Program-made: the position numbers and the translations under genes
Part shown: positions 26,382-37,459 of the stretch, piece after piece
Numbering within the stretch: position 1 is the stretch's first letter
How the letters are laid out: each line of letters starts with the position of its first letter
Source: Flavobacterium sp. AED
GTDB taxonomy: Bacteria > Bacteroidota > Bacteroidia > Flavobacteriales > Flavobacteriaceae
Direction of reading: 5' to 3'
Assembly: GCF_000812945.1 (NCBI RefSeq)
Contig: NZ_JSYM01000001.1
Span: 186,001 to 250,000 of the forward strand
Length of the DNA: 64,000 bases
Notes under the pieces: model-generated
The model's database searches: none
The model's input: the letters and a program-made list of their open reading frames with translations, nothing else
What the model was told of the DNA's origin: nothing

Positions 26382-26909
26382 TTAAAACGGATCAGCAGTA
26401 ACTTTAAATTTCATTTCAGATTTTACAGTAATATCTTTAGTTACGGATTCTTTGATAACCGCTTTTGCTCTTATTTTGTAAGAAGAAGCTTTAATGTATT
26501 TGTCTAATTTTTGTGAAGTACAAATTAGATTTAAAGTATTTGTCGTAGAATTAATATCATCTAAATACGCTAATTCGATTTCATCATTAGCATCTGTTGA
26601 AATGTACAAATGAATTGATTTTAAGAAACTGAATGTTTTGTCCGTTGGGTCAGTTATCGTCAATTTTAATTCAGTCAGTTTTACATCTTTTACTAAATCA
26701 GCTTTTGTATTGTTATTTTGAAACTCAGCACTTGAATTTGTAGTGACATCTGGCGTGATTATTTCAGTGGCGAGGTTAAGAGGAAATCCACTGGCTATTT
26801 TAAAACTAGTTTCGTTAGATACTGTAAAAGTCAATAATTTATCGACAACACTACAGGAAACTATAAAAAGAACAAAAAGTGAAAGTATTGCGTATGTTTT
26901 AATTTTCAT
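26382..26909 (-). CDS. Hypothetical lipoprotein
   Basis: A 175-residue protein with a lipoprotein signal (lipobox FIVSCSVVDK). The remainder is beta-rich and polar (ETSFKIASGFPLNLATEI, KSIHLYISTDANDEIELAYL, SYKIRAKAVIKESVTKDITV), consistent with an immunoglobulin-like or transthyretin-like beta sandwich of the kind found in many Bacteroidota envelope lipoproteins. No known family was recognised. It converges on the secreted paralog pair. Confidence 0.7.
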   Translation of the reverse strand: MKIKTYAILSLFVLFIVSCSVVDKLLTFTVSNETSFKIASGFPLNLATEIITPDVTTNSSAEFQNNNTKADLVKDVKLTELKLTITDPTDKTFSFLKSIHLYISTDANDEIELAYLDDINSTTNTLNLICTSQKLDKYIKASSYKIRAKAVIKESVTKDITVKSEMKFKVTADPF

Positions 26910-27127
26910 TGTTTTTTAATTTTTTATGTATTCATTATATAAGGTTAACTCAAAATGGTACTGTATATTTCATGTGTATTTAAATGATTCTTTGTTTTTA
27001 TTTTAAAAATCATTCGTTTTGTCAAAAAAAGACAGTTTCTGAAGAGTAAATAAATAGGATAAATAGCCTATTGAAAAAAAAATAAATATTTTTCAAAATT
27101 CAATTTTTCAATTCAAAATATAAAAAG

Positions 27128-27135
27128 TATTTTTG
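27128..27135 (+). promoter_or_regulatory. -7 promoter box touching the guaA start
   Basis: TATTTTTG matches TAnnTTTG but ends only 3 bases before the ATG at 27139. Normal spacing would put the transcript start at or next to the ATG. No better promoter was seen further upstream. Confidence 0.5.
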
Positions 27136-27138
27136 CGC

Positions 27139-28668
27139 ATGCAACACAACGTACTTATTTTAGATTTCGGATCGCAATATACACAACTTATTGCGCGTAG
27201 AGTTCGCGAATTAAATATATTCTGCGAAATCTTCCCTTACAATCATTTCCCGAGTGATTTATCATCTTATAAAGCAGTAATTCTTGGAGGTAGCCCTTTT
27301 TCTGTTAGAGGAGAAGACGCGCCACATCCTGATTTATCTCAAATTAGAGGAAAACTTCCAATGCTGGCTGTTTGTTACGGTGCGCAATATTTATCCCATT
27401 TTAGTGGTGGTGAAGTTGCTGCTTCAAACACTAGAGAATATGGTAGAGCCAACTTGTCTTATATAAAAGAGAATGAAATTTTCTTTGAAGGAGTTTCTGA
27501 AAATAGCCAGGTTTGGATGAGTCATAGCGATAGTATTAAAGCTTTACCAACAAACGGGGTAAAATTGGCAAGTACACATGATGTAGAATTTGCGGCTTAT
27601 AAAATTGAAGGTGAAACAACATACGCTATCCAATACCATCCAGAGGTTTTTCACTCTACAGATGGATCAAAAATGCTGGAAAATTTTTTAGTAAAAATAG
27701 CGGAAGTTCCTCAGAACTTTACACCAAATGCTTTTGTTAGCGAAATGGTAGCAGAGTTGAAAGAGAAATTACAGGACGATAAAGTAGTTCTTGGTCTTTC
27801 TGGAGGAGTAGATTCTACTGTAGCGGCAGTTTTATTGCACCAAGCTATTGGAAAAAACTTATATTGTATTTTTGTAAATAATGGCTTGCTTCGTAAAAAC
27901 GAATTCCAAAATGTATTAGATCAATACAAAGGAATGGGATTGAACGTAAAAGGAGTTGATTCTGGAGATCGTTTCTTATCTGAATTGGCAGGTGTAAGTG
28001 ACCCGGAAACCAAACGTAAAATTATTGGACGTGTATTTATCGAAGTTTTTGATGATGAATCACACCTTATAGAAGATGTAAAATGGTTAGCGCAAGGAAC
28101 TATTTATCCTGATGTTATTGAATCAGTTTCAGTAAAAGGACCTTCGGCTACTATTAAATCACACCATAATGTAGGAGGTTTGCCTGATTACATGAAATTG
28201 AAAATTGTGGAGCCGCTTCGTATGCTTTTCAAAGATGAAGTACGCAGAGTAGGAGCTTCATTAGGAATTGACCCGGAATTATTGGGAAGACATCCTTTCC
28301 CAGGACCAGGACTGTCAATTAGAATTTTAGGAGATATTACGCCAGAGAAAGTTAGAATTTTACAAGAAGTAGATTCTGTTTTTATCGAAGGATTGAAATC
28401 TTGGGGATTGTATGATAAAGTTTGGCAAGCCGGAGCTATTTTACTTCCTGTAAATAGTGTAGGTGTAATGGGTGATGAGCGTACCTATGAAAAAGTAATT
28501 GCATTACGTGCCGTTGAATCTACGGATGGTATGACTGCTGATTGGGTACATTTACCGTATGACTTCTTAATGAAAATATCTAATGATATTATTAATAAAG
28601 TAAAAGGAGTAAATAGAGTGGTGTATGATATTAGTTCAAAACCGCCAGCAACTATTGAGTGGGAATAA
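27139..28668 (+). CDS. guaA: GMP synthase (glutamine-hydrolysing)
   Basis: A 509-residue GMP synthase converting XMP to GMP with ATP and glutamine. The class I glutaminase domain (about 1-190) contains the Cys of [12 protein letters not shown] and the His/Glu pair in [12 protein letters not shown]. The PP-loop synthetase domain has [17 protein letters not shown], and the dimerisation domain ends [17 protein letters not shown]. An in-frame TTG six bases upstream is rejected in favour of the ATG at 27139. The promoter box is so close that the mRNA may be leaderless. Confidence 0.96.
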   Translation: MQHNVLILDFGSQYTQLIARRVRELNIFCEIFPYNHFPSDLSSYKAVILGGSPFSVRGEDAPHPDLSQIRGKLPMLAVCYGAQYLSHFSGGEVAASNTREYGRANLSYIKENEIFFEGVSENSQVWMSHSDSIKALPTNGVKLASTHDVEFAAYKIEGETTYAIQYHPEVFHSTDGSKMLENFLVKIAEVPQNFTPNAFVSEMVAELKEKLQDDKVVLGLSGGVDSTVAAVLLHQAIGKNLYCIFVNNGLLRKNEFQNVLDQYKGMGLNVKGVDSGDRFLSELAGVSDPETKRKIIGRVFIEVFDDESHLIEDVKWLAQGTIYPDVIESVSVKGPSATIKSHHNVGGLPDYMKLKIVEPLRMLFKDEVRRVGASLGIDPELLGRHPFPGPGLSIRILGDITPEKVRILQEVDSVFIEGLKSWGLYDKVWQAGAILLPVNSVGVMGDERTYEKVIALRAVESTDGMTADWVHLPYDFLMKISNDIINKVKGVNRVVYDISSKPPATIEWE

Positions 28669-28796
28669 TATAATCCCTGCTAATTTCTTCTTTGAACATC
28701 ATTATTTTTAATGTTCTTTATATAAACGGTATCAAGTTTTGGAATAAAATTTGATACCGTTCCGTTATTAATGATTGAATAATTTTATAAATAAAA

Positions 28797-30746
28797 ATGA
28801 TGAAATATTTTTTTGCAATTTGTATTACTGCTTTGTTGTTTAACTACAATGTTTTTTCGCAAGAAAAAAATACTACCCATAAAGTGGAGAAAGGAGAAAC
28901 GATAAGTCAGATTGCAATAAAGTACAACGTTACTCCGTATGATATTTATCAATTAAACCCGGATGCGCAAAGTGGATTAAAGCCTAATAGTGTTTTGTTA
29001 ATTCCAAAAAGTGGAGTGAAACAAAAAACTATAGTGCAAGCTAAGCCAATCGTGAAAACAACAACTCATGAAGTAGCACCGAAAGAAACGCTGTACGGTA
29101 TAGAAAAAAAATACGGTGTTTCAGATGAAGATTTGAAGAAAGCCAATCCAACTCTTGAAAAAGAAGGGCTGAAAATTGGACAAATCCTTGTTATTCCCTC
29201 TAAAAACAGCCCGAAGACAACTACCGCTACTGTAATTCAAGAAAAAGTAGTGTATCACGAGGTACTTCCAAAAGAAACTAAATATTCTATCTCTAAACAA
29301 TATGGAATTACCATTCAAGAATTAGAGAAAAAAAATCCTGAAATTGTTTCTAATTTACCTATCGGTTATAAATTAATTATCAAGGGCAATCCCGAAACTT
29401 CGGGACCAAAAGTAGAGAAAACTATTCCAGTTGTTGAATCTAAAAAAGAAATTGCAAAACCAAATCCTGTAAAAGCTGTCAGTTATTTAAATTATGAAGT
29501 GAAGCCGAAAGAAACACTTTATAGTTTGTCAAAAATGTTTGGGATGACTCAGGAAGAGTTAATCACTCTAAACCCTGCTTTGTCTCAAGGTGTTGTGGAA
29601 GGAATGATTTTGAAGGTCCCGGGAACGATGGCTATTCCGCAGGAAACTAAAAAAGAATACGCTGGATTATCAAAGAAAAATAGCAACAGAAAAAAGTTAG
29701 TATTGCTTTTGCCTTTTAATATGCCAAATATTGAAGGTGACACTGTCAATACCACTGCAATGCGTCTTAAAAAAGACAAGTTTTTGAATATGACTTTAGA
29801 TTTTTATTCGGGAGCTTTGATGGCGATTGATTCTGCAAAACAAATAGGTCTTTCTATCGATGTGAAAATTTATGATTCGCAAGAAACCAAAAACACTTCT
29901 AATGTCGCTTCTATAATTAAAGAAAATAATTTGGAAAACTCAGATGCCGTTGTTGGACCTTTCTATCTGACTAACGTCGAGAAAACAGCTGAATTATTGA
30001 CTATGAATCAAGTTCCTGTCATTTCTCCTTTATCAAAAGACATTGGGAACTCATTCAGTAATTTGTACCAAACCATTCCAACAGCTACTGCAGTTAAAAA
30101 TGCCATGTTTGACTATATGAGAGTAAAAGACGGTAATATTATAGCTGTAGTCGATAAGAAAAAGGAATCAATGATTCAATTTATAAAAGAGAATCATAAA
30201 GATGTGAAATTTTCTGCCCTTGCCGCAAACGGAGCTTTAGCTCCTGAAAATTTGAAAAGTTTATTTGTGAAAGACAAAATGAACTATGTGGTAATGGAAA
30301 CCGGAAATACAGGAATGATTAAATCAACAATGGCTACTATGTTGAGCGCTATGGCAACGTATAAAGTACAGTTGGTTATTTTAGAACCTAATGAAACATT
30401 AGATACCGATGAAATTAATTTTGTGAATTTGACAAAATTGAAATTAATGTATCCTTCTGTAACCCGAGAAAATGAATCTCCAGAAGCTTTAATTTTTGAA
30501 AAAGAATATAAAAAGAAAAATAAAATTTTCCCTAGCGCTTTCGCAACTCGTGGTTTTGATATTACATTCGATACCATGATGCGTTTGTCACAAGATAAAA
30601 CGTATCAGGAAACGGCTGATACTATAGCTACTGAACAGGTTGATAATAAATTTGAATACTATAAAAAAGAAAATGGTGGATATACTAATAAAGGCGTTTA
30701 CATCTTATATTATGACACTGATTTAAGCATCAAGGAAGCGAAGTAG
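28797..30746 (+). CDS. Four-LysM protein fused to a periplasmic-binding-fold domain
   Basis: A 649-residue secreted protein: signal peptide (about 1-21), four LysM domains (near residues 28-71, 87-132, 145-192 and 228-271, each with a GETISQIA- or KETLYSLS-like core) and a C-terminal region (about 295-645) resembling type 1 periplasmic-binding/ABC-substrate folds (YSGALMAIDSAKQIG, VVGPFYLTNVEKTAELL, NQVPVISPLSK). LysM binds peptidoglycan; the C-terminal fold usually binds a small ligand or acts as a lipid- or wall-linked receptor. Its ligand is unknown. It lies directly downstream of guaA, 128 bases away. Confidence 0.82.
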   Translation: MMKYFFAICITALLFNYNVFSQEKNTTHKVEKGETISQIAIKYNVTPYDIYQLNPDAQSGLKPNSVLLIPKSGVKQKTIVQAKPIVKTTTHEVAPKETLYGIEKKYGVSDEDLKKANPTLEKEGLKIGQILVIPSKNSPKTTTATVIQEKVVYHEVLPKETKYSISKQYGITIQELEKKNPEIVSNLPIGYKLIIKGNPETSGPKVEKTIPVVESKKEIAKPNPVKAVSYLNYEVKPKETLYSLSKMFGMTQEELITLNPALSQGVVEGMILKVPGTMAIPQETKKEYAGLSKKNSNRKKLVLLLPFNMPNIEGDTVNTTAMRLKKDKFLNMTLDFYSGALMAIDSAKQIGLSIDVKIYDSQETKNTSNVASIIKENNLENSDAVVGPFYLTNVEKTAELLTMNQVPVISPLSKDIGNSFSNLYQTIPTATAVKNAMFDYMRVKDGNIIAVVDKKKESMIQFIKENHKDVKFSALAANGALAPENLKSLFVKDKMNYVVMETGNTGMIKSTMATMLSAMATYKVQLVILEPNETLDTDEINFVNLTKLKLMYPSVTRENESPEALIFEKEYKKKNKIFPSAFATRGFDITFDTMMRLSQDKTYQETADTIATEQVDNKFEYYKKENGGYTNKGVYILYYDTDLSIKEAK

Positions 30747-30824
30747 TTTTTAGTGTCCAATTTTCAGTATTTGGTCGCTGTTTTCAGTAAAACACAAAAC
30801 AACAATAACACATACCTGTCTCGT

Positions 30825-30851
30825 CTCCCTCTCCTTCGGAGAGGGTCGGGG
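30825..30851. repeat. Short CCCTCTCC inverted repeat
   Basis: CCCTCTCCTTCGGAGAGGG is a perfect short dyad with an 8-bp stem, followed by TCGGGGTGAGG. It lies between two same-strand genes and is GC-rich compared with its surroundings, which suggests a mobile or dispersed repeat rather than ordinary leader sequence. Confidence 0.55.
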
Positions 30852-30873
30852 TGAGGAAAATAATAATAAAATT

Positions 30874-31275
30874 ATGACATCAAAAGTAACTTACTTAGGG
30901 GATTTAAGAACATCATCAATACATTTGCAATCCGGAAATGAAATCATATCAGATGCGCCATTAGATAATAATGGAAAAGGCGAGGCTTTCTCACCAACGG
31001 ATACGGTTGCAAATGCTTTGGCAAGTTGTATGATGACTGTAATGGGAATAAAAGCCCGCGATATGAATCTAGATTTGAAAGGATCTACTGCTGAAGTAAC
31101 GAAAATTATGAATGCAGAGCCAAGACGAATAGGAACAATAGAAATTACTTTTGATATGTCAGGAACTGACGACCAAAAGAATAAGACGATTCTGGAGCGA
31201 ACGGCTATGACTTGTCCTGTTTTCTTGAGTTTAAATACTGAAATCGAAAAAAGAATTACTTTCAACTGGAAATAA
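30874..31275 (+). CDS. OsmC family peroxiredoxin
   Basis: A 133-residue OsmC/Ohr-fold protein. It has the two reactive cysteines: SCMMTVMG near residue 51 and TCPVFLSL near residue 110, each in family-typical context. The N-terminal TYLGDLRTSSIHLQSGNEI and DAPLDNNGKGEAFSPTDTV strands are also typical. OsmC proteins reduce organic hydroperoxides using lipoyl or thiol donors in the cytoplasm. Its own terminator follows. Confidence 0.85.
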   Translation: MTSKVTYLGDLRTSSIHLQSGNEIISDAPLDNNGKGEAFSPTDTVANALASCMMTVMGIKARDMNLDLKGSTAEVTKIMNAEPRRIGTIEITFDMSGTDDQKNKTILERTAMTCPVFLSLNTEIEKRITFNWK

Positions 31276-31289
31276 GATAGCGTCGAGAA

Positions 31290-31345
31290 GCAAGAGACAA
31301 AAAAACAAGAGGGATTAATACATCTTGTTTTTTTGTCTCTAGCTT
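31290..31345. terminator. Long terminator hairpin after the OsmC gene
   Basis: An 18-bp perfect stem: AGAGACAAAAAAACAAGA pairs with TCTTGTTTTTTTGTCTCT, with a 12-base loop. The A/T tracts inside it double as the U-tract. Confidence 0.75.
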
Positions 31346-31361
31346 CTTTTTTATTAAAAAA

Positions 31362-31595
31362 ATGGATAAAAATCAACAACAACTGATTAAACTGGCACAT
31401 ACCAAAATGCCTTTTGGTAAATATGAAGGTAAATTTCTTATTGATTTGCCTGAATATTATGTGGTTTGGTACAGTAATAAAGGATTTCCAAAAGGAGAAT
31501 TAGGGGAACAATTGAAATTGATTTACGAATTAAAACTGAACGGTTTGGAAGAGTTAATTCGAAATATAAAAAAACGCTATCCTAAACCGATTTAA
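31362..31595 (+). CDS. DUF3820 family small protein
   Basis: A 77-residue protein. The family core is MPFGKYEGKFLIDLPEYY and VVWYSNKGFPKGELGEQLKL, with a C-terminal Lys/Arg-rich tail (IRNIKKRYPKPI). DUF3820 proteins are small, often near nucleotide-metabolism genes, and some are described as quorum-linked virulence factors, but no reaction is established. It sits 72 bases ahead of the pyrG ATG on the same strand. The domain call is good; the role is unknown. Confidence 0.78.
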   Translation: MDKNQQQLIKLAHTKMPFGKYEGKFLIDLPEYYVVWYSNKGFPKGELGEQLKLIYELKLNGLEELIRNIKKRYPKPI

Positions 31596-31607
31596 TTTTC
31601 TAATTGA

Positions 31608-33281
<1,674 letters not shown>

Positions 33282-33351
33282 CATAAAGTAATTTGTTTCT
33301 TTAAAACTGAAACTTTGAGCTTTAAACTTTAAACCTTTTTTTTAAATTATA

Positions 33352-35256
33352 ATGGAAGAAAAAAAATTAGACCTTAATTCGATTATAGGTTTTATATTGA
33401 TAGTTGGTATTTTGTTTTGGATCATGTTTCAAAATAAACCTTCGGAAGCAACTATTGCTGCTGATAAAGCTAAAAAAGAGTTAGTGGCTAAGGAAGCTTT
33501 AGCAAAAGAGGTTGCAACTAAAACAGTTGCTACTGCAGCAGCTATTGTACCTGGAGATTCGACTCAAATGGCACAATTGCAAAAAACTTTAGGAAATTTT
33601 GCTTATTCAGCGTCACTTCCTTCTGCAAAAGAAAGTTTTACGACAGTTGAAAATGAATTTGTAAAATTAAAAATCGCAAATAAAGGAGGTTATATTGTAG
33701 AAGCTACTTTGAAAAATTTTGAAAAATTCAAAAAAGGTTCAGGTCAATTAGTTGAATTGATTAAAGACAATAATGCCGATTTAAATATTCAATTGCTTAC
33801 TAGCGATAACCGTACTTTAAATACAAAAGACTTATTTTTTGAACCAACAGTAACAAAAGTTGGAGCCGATCAAATAGTGTCTATGAAATTGAAAGCTGGC
33901 GCAAATGAGTTTCTGGAATACAAATACATATTGAAACCTAACGATTACATGGTTGGTTTTGATATTCGTTCGCAAGGATTGAATAAAGTTTTGAATACAG
34001 CTAAACCGTTGGGTTTAGAATGGAATTTGAAAACTTTCAGAACAGAAAAAAGTATCGCTTATGAAGATCGTTATACTTTATTGAATTATGAGTACGGTGA
34101 TGATAAGTTTAATAATGTTTCTGGGACTGGAAAAGATGTTCAAGAGGAAACACCTGAAAATGTTAAGTTTATTGCTTTCAAACAGCATTTTTTCAGTACT
34201 ATTTTATTGACTGATACTCCGTTTGCTAAAACAACATTAAAATCGCATAAATTAGTTGTAGATGAAAAAGTGGATACAACATACATCAAACAGTTTAATG
34301 CAAATGTTCCTTTAGCATTTACCAATGGTGAAGTGGATTATAAAATGAACTGGTATTTTGGACCATCAGATTATAAAACATTAAAAGCCTACGATAAAAA
34401 TTTAGAAAAAATTATTCCTTTAGGTTGGGGTATTTTTGGGTGGATTAACAAATTTGTATTTATTCCATTATTTGGATTTTTAAGTTCTTACATCGCTTAT
34501 GGAATTGCGATAATTATCTTTACTATTATTATCAAAATTGCCATGTCGCCTATTACTTATAAATCATTTTTGTCTCAGGCAAAAATGAAAGTATTGCGAC
34601 CTGAAATTACTGAATTGGGTGAAAAATTCAAAAAAGACCCCATGAAGAAACAACAGGAAACGATGAAGTTGTACAATAAAGCAGGGGTGAACCCAATGGC
34701 AGGATGTATTCCAGCCTTGATTCAGCTTCCTTTTATGTATGCCTCGTTTCAGTTTTTTCCATCGGCTTTTGAGTTAAGACAAAAAAGTTTCCTTTGGGCA
34801 GACGATTTATCTTCTTTTGATGAAGTTGTAAAATTACCTTTTCATGTTCCTATGTATGGAAGTCATATTAGTTTGTTTCCAATATTGGCTGCAATAGCGA
34901 TTTTCTTCTATATGAAAATGACTTCAGGTGATCAACAAATGGCTGCTCCACAACAGGAAGGAATGCCGGATATGGCAAAAATGATGAAATATATGATTTA
35001 TATCTCGCCAATTATGATGTTGATTTTCTTCAATGGTTATGGTGCCGGATTGAGTTTGTATAACTTTATTTCGAACTTGATTACTATCGGAATTATGTTT
35101 GTCATTAAAAATTACATTGTTGACAGCGATAAAATTCATGCTCAAATACAAGAGAATAAATTGAAAGAGCCGAAGAAACAAGGTAAATTCCAGAAAAAAC
35201 TTCAAGAAGTTATGGAACAAGCCGAAGCTCAAAAAGCGAAAGACAAAAAGAAATAA
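33352..35256 (+). CDS. yidC: Membrane protein insertase YidC
   Basis: A 634-residue YidC/Oxa1 insertase with an N-terminal transmembrane helix (about 9-24), a large periplasmic beta domain (about 90-350) and the C-terminal five-helix Oxa1 core. Core elements are AIIIFTIIIKIAMSPITYKS, GVNPMAGCIPALIQLPFMYA, and a positively charged tail (KKQGKFQKKLQEVMEQAEAQ). It inserts and folds inner-membrane proteins, alone or with SecYEG. The length fits the Bacteroidota form with its long periplasmic domain. Its terminator follows immediately. Confidence 0.96.
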   Translation: MEEKKLDLNSIIGFILIVGILFWIMFQNKPSEATIAADKAKKELVAKEALAKEVATKTVATAAAIVPGDSTQMAQLQKTLGNFAYSASLPSAKESFTTVENEFVKLKIANKGGYIVEATLKNFEKFKKGSGQLVELIKDNNADLNIQLLTSDNRTLNTKDLFFEPTVTKVGADQIVSMKLKAGANEFLEYKYILKPNDYMVGFDIRSQGLNKVLNTAKPLGLEWNLKTFRTEKSIAYEDRYTLLNYEYGDDKFNNVSGTGKDVQEETPENVKFIAFKQHFFSTILLTDTPFAKTTLKSHKLVVDEKVDTTYIKQFNANVPLAFTNGEVDYKMNWYFGPSDYKTLKAYDKNLEKIIPLGWGIFGWINKFVFIPLFGFLSSYIAYGIAIIIFTIIIKIAMSPITYKSFLSQAKMKVLRPEITELGEKFKKDPMKKQQETMKLYNKAGVNPMAGCIPALIQLPFMYASFQFFPSAFELRQKSFLWADDLSSFDEVVKLPFHVPMYGSHISLFPILAAIAIFFYMKMTSGDQQMAAPQQEGMPDMAKMMKYMIYISPIMMLIFFNGYGAGLSLYNFISNLITIGIMFVIKNYIVDSDKIHAQIQENKLKEPKKQGKFQKKLQEVMEQAEAQKAKDKKK

Positions 35257-35261
35257 AAGTT

Positions 35262-35295
35262 AAAAAAAATCTCGATATATTTCGAGATTTTTTTG
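35262..35295 (+). terminator. Intrinsic terminator of yidC
   Basis: AAAAATCTCG (35265-35274) with CGAGATTTTT (35283-35292), a T-run following the stem. Confidence 0.87.
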
Positions 35296-35348
35296 TTTAC
35301 AGATAATTTAAGCCATCAGAAGTCGTTACTATTAAAAGGTTATTTATT

Positions 35349-36059
35349 ATGAAAGCATTTTATAAAAAAGGAATATGTATTTTGGTTTTTTTGAATGTGT
35401 TTTGTCTTCACGCACAAACAGATTTTAATAAATTAGATGAAAAAGGAAAAAAAAATGGTTTGTGGAAAGGGTTTTTTGAGGAATCAAAAAGACCAAGATA
35501 TGAAGGAACCTTTGTTCATGGTAAGGAAACTGGAGTTTTCAATTTTTATGATGATACCAAAGCAAAATCGGTGATAGCTACCAGAGAATTTAATCCTAAA
35601 GATAATTCGGCCTATACCATATTTTATGATCAAGACAAGAATAAAGTAAGCGAGGGAAAAGTAGTAAATAAATTATTTGAAGGGCAATGGAAGTATTACC
35701 ATCAAGCTTCAAAAACTATTATGACTATTGAGAATTATACAAATGGAAAACTAGAAGGCTTGCGTAGTGTTTTTTATCCTAGCGGTAAAATAGCCGAAGA
35801 AATCAGTTATAAAAAGAATCAAAAAGACGGCGTTTATAAAAAATACACCGAAAAAGGAATTGTACTTGAAGAATCTATTTTTAAGAATAATGAATACAAT
35901 GGTTTGGCCATTTTCAAGGATACGGATGGAAATGTGGTTTCTAAAGGACAGTTTGTAAATGGAAAAAAATCAGGGCCTTGGCAATTTTTCGAAAAAGGAA
36001 AAAAAGTCAAAGAAGTGAATATGAGTATTCCTCAAAATACAACAAAATCCAAACCTTAA
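35349..36059 (+). CDS. YwqK-family/MORN-like repeat secreted protein
   Basis: A 236-residue exported protein (signal peptide MKAFYKKGICILVFLNVFC) made of repeated units with G-x-W/Y/F patterns: LWKGFFEESKRPRYEGTF, GVFNFYDDTKAKSVIATREF, LFEGQWKYYHQASKT, LEGLRSVFYPSGKIAEEISY and GVYKKYTEKGIVLEESIF. These MORN-2-like repeats characterise the YwqK family, often listed as a toxin-antitoxin antitoxin but usually without proof. No partner toxin is adjacent, so an envelope-binding or scaffold role is as likely. Confidence 0.72.
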   Translation: MKAFYKKGICILVFLNVFCLHAQTDFNKLDEKGKKNGLWKGFFEESKRPRYEGTFVHGKETGVFNFYDDTKAKSVIATREFNPKDNSAYTIFYDQDKNKVSEGKVVNKLFEGQWKYYHQASKTIMTIENYTNGKLEGLRSVFYPSGKIAEEISYKKNQKDGVYKKYTEKGIVLEESIFKNNEYNGLAIFKDTDGNVVSKGQFVNGKKSGPWQFFEKGKKVKEVNMSIPQNTTKSKP

Positions 36060-36136
36060 TTAAGTTTATTGTTATACAACTACTGTAGTAAATCTTTCGT
36101 AACTTTGCACCCTTATAAAATTATAATTTTTTGAAG

Positions 36137-37324
36137 ATGAAGCGTGTTGTTGTAGGACTTTCGGGAGGTGTAGATTCTAGTGTTGCTGCTTACTTATTGC
36201 AACAACAAGGATATGAAGTCATAGGTCTTTTTATGAAAAATTGGCATGATGATTCGGTTACTATTTCTAATGAATGCCCATGGCTGGAAGATAGTAATGA
36301 TGCATTGCTTGTAGCTGAGAAATTAGGAATTCCTTTTCAAACGGTAGATTTAAGTGAAGAATACAAAGAGAAAATCGTTGATTATATGTTCAACGAATAT
36401 GAAAAAGGGCGTACTCCAAATCCTGATGTGCTTTGTAATCGTGAAATAAAATTTGATGTTTTCATGAAAATTGCGTTGAGTCTTGGGGCCGATTATGTGG
36501 CGACAGGGCATTACTGTCAAAAAAGCGAAATCGAAGTCAACGGCGAAACAGTTTATCAATTGCGAGCTGGTGCCGATACCAATAAAGATCAATCGTATTT
36601 TCTTTGTCAGTTGTCACAAGAGCAATTGGCAAAATCATTATTTCCTATAGGTGAATTGACCAAGCCGGAAGTTCGGGAAATTGCGGCTCAAATGGATTTG
36701 ATTACTGCTGAAAAAAAAGATTCTCAAGGTTTGTGTTTCATTGGGAAAGTACGTTTACCAGAGTTTTTGCAACAAAAATTGCAACCTAAAGACGGCCTAA
36801 TTATTCAAATAGATAAAAACGATTCTGTTTACAATTCTGAAAAAGAAGAAGGTTTAACTCTTGAAGAAGATTTAGCATTTGATGCAAGAAAAATTCCATA
36901 CACTCCTGAGATGGGTAAAAAAGTAGGGAAACACCAAGGTGCTCATTATTTTACCACAGGTCAACGAAAAGGACTCAATGTGGGTGGAACAATTGATCCA
37001 TTATTTATCATAGCCACTAATGTAGAAACCAATACTATTTATACCGGATTAACCAGTCAACATCCAGGATTGTTCAAGAAAGCATTACTTGTTGAAAAAT
37101 CGGAAGTGCATTGGATCCGTAAAGATATGGCTTTGGCTAATGGCGAAACCATGGAAGTTATGGCGAGAATCCGTTACAGACAACCTTTGCAAAAAGCAAT
37201 TTTACATCAATTTGAAGACGGAATGTATGTTGCTTTTGATGAGCCACAATCAGCAATAACCGAAGGACAATTTGTTGCTTGGTATTTAGCAGATGAATTA
37301 GTTGGTTCGGGAGTAATTTCTTAG
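36137..37324 (+). CDS. mnmA: tRNA 2-thiouridylase
   Basis: A 395-residue MnmA/TrmU enzyme adding sulfur at U34 of tRNA wobble anticodons. The PP-loop is [18 protein letters not shown]; the catalytic Cys region [13 protein letters not shown] and the second Cys in [19 protein letters not shown] match the family, and the C-terminal domain has [18 protein letters not shown] at 36137 is preferred to the TTG at 36131. The promoter box TAACTTTG is at 36100-36107. It needs a persulfide donor (IscS-type) made elsewhere. Confidence 0.95.
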   Translation: MKRVVVGLSGGVDSSVAAYLLQQQGYEVIGLFMKNWHDDSVTISNECPWLEDSNDALLVAEKLGIPFQTVDLSEEYKEKIVDYMFNEYEKGRTPNPDVLCNREIKFDVFMKIALSLGADYVATGHYCQKSEIEVNGETVYQLRAGADTNKDQSYFLCQLSQEQLAKSLFPIGELTKPEVREIAAQMDLITAEKKDSQGLCFIGKVRLPEFLQQKLQPKDGLIIQIDKNDSVYNSEKEEGLTLEEDLAFDARKIPYTPEMGKKVGKHQGAHYFTTGQRKGLNVGGTIDPLFIIATNVETNTIYTGLTSQHPGLFKKALLVEKSEVHWIRKDMALANGETMEVMARIRYRQPLQKAILHQFEDGMYVAFDEPQSAITEGQFVAWYLADELVGSGVIS

Positions 37325-37407
37325 TTTAGTGCTTTATTTGCAAAAAGACCTAAAAAAACATATATTTTTCCTGAATTAAGAATGTCTTCAAACAGCTATA
37401 AAGAGGG

Positions 37408-37436
37408 TTAAATCCTAACTTTGGTTGGGATTTTCA
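37408..37436 (+). terminator. Hairpin between mnmA and protease gene
   Basis: AAATCCtAAC then GTTgGGATTT with a TTTG loop forms a stem about 10 bp long with one wobble/mismatch. It lacks a strong T-run. Confidence 0.5.
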
Positions 37437-37459
37437 GGACCTAAAAAATAAAGTTAACT

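Noticed and set aside
30891..31400. A 169-residue minus-strand frame over the OsmC gene
   Set aside because: It covers the OsmC gene and its terminator on the opposite strand and shows no family motif; the plus-strand OsmC motifs are clear.
35349..36059. YwqK-like gene as the antitoxin of a toxin-antitoxin pair
   Set aside because: No toxin-like neighbour is present and the protein has a signal peptide, so the annotation label is not supported by context.
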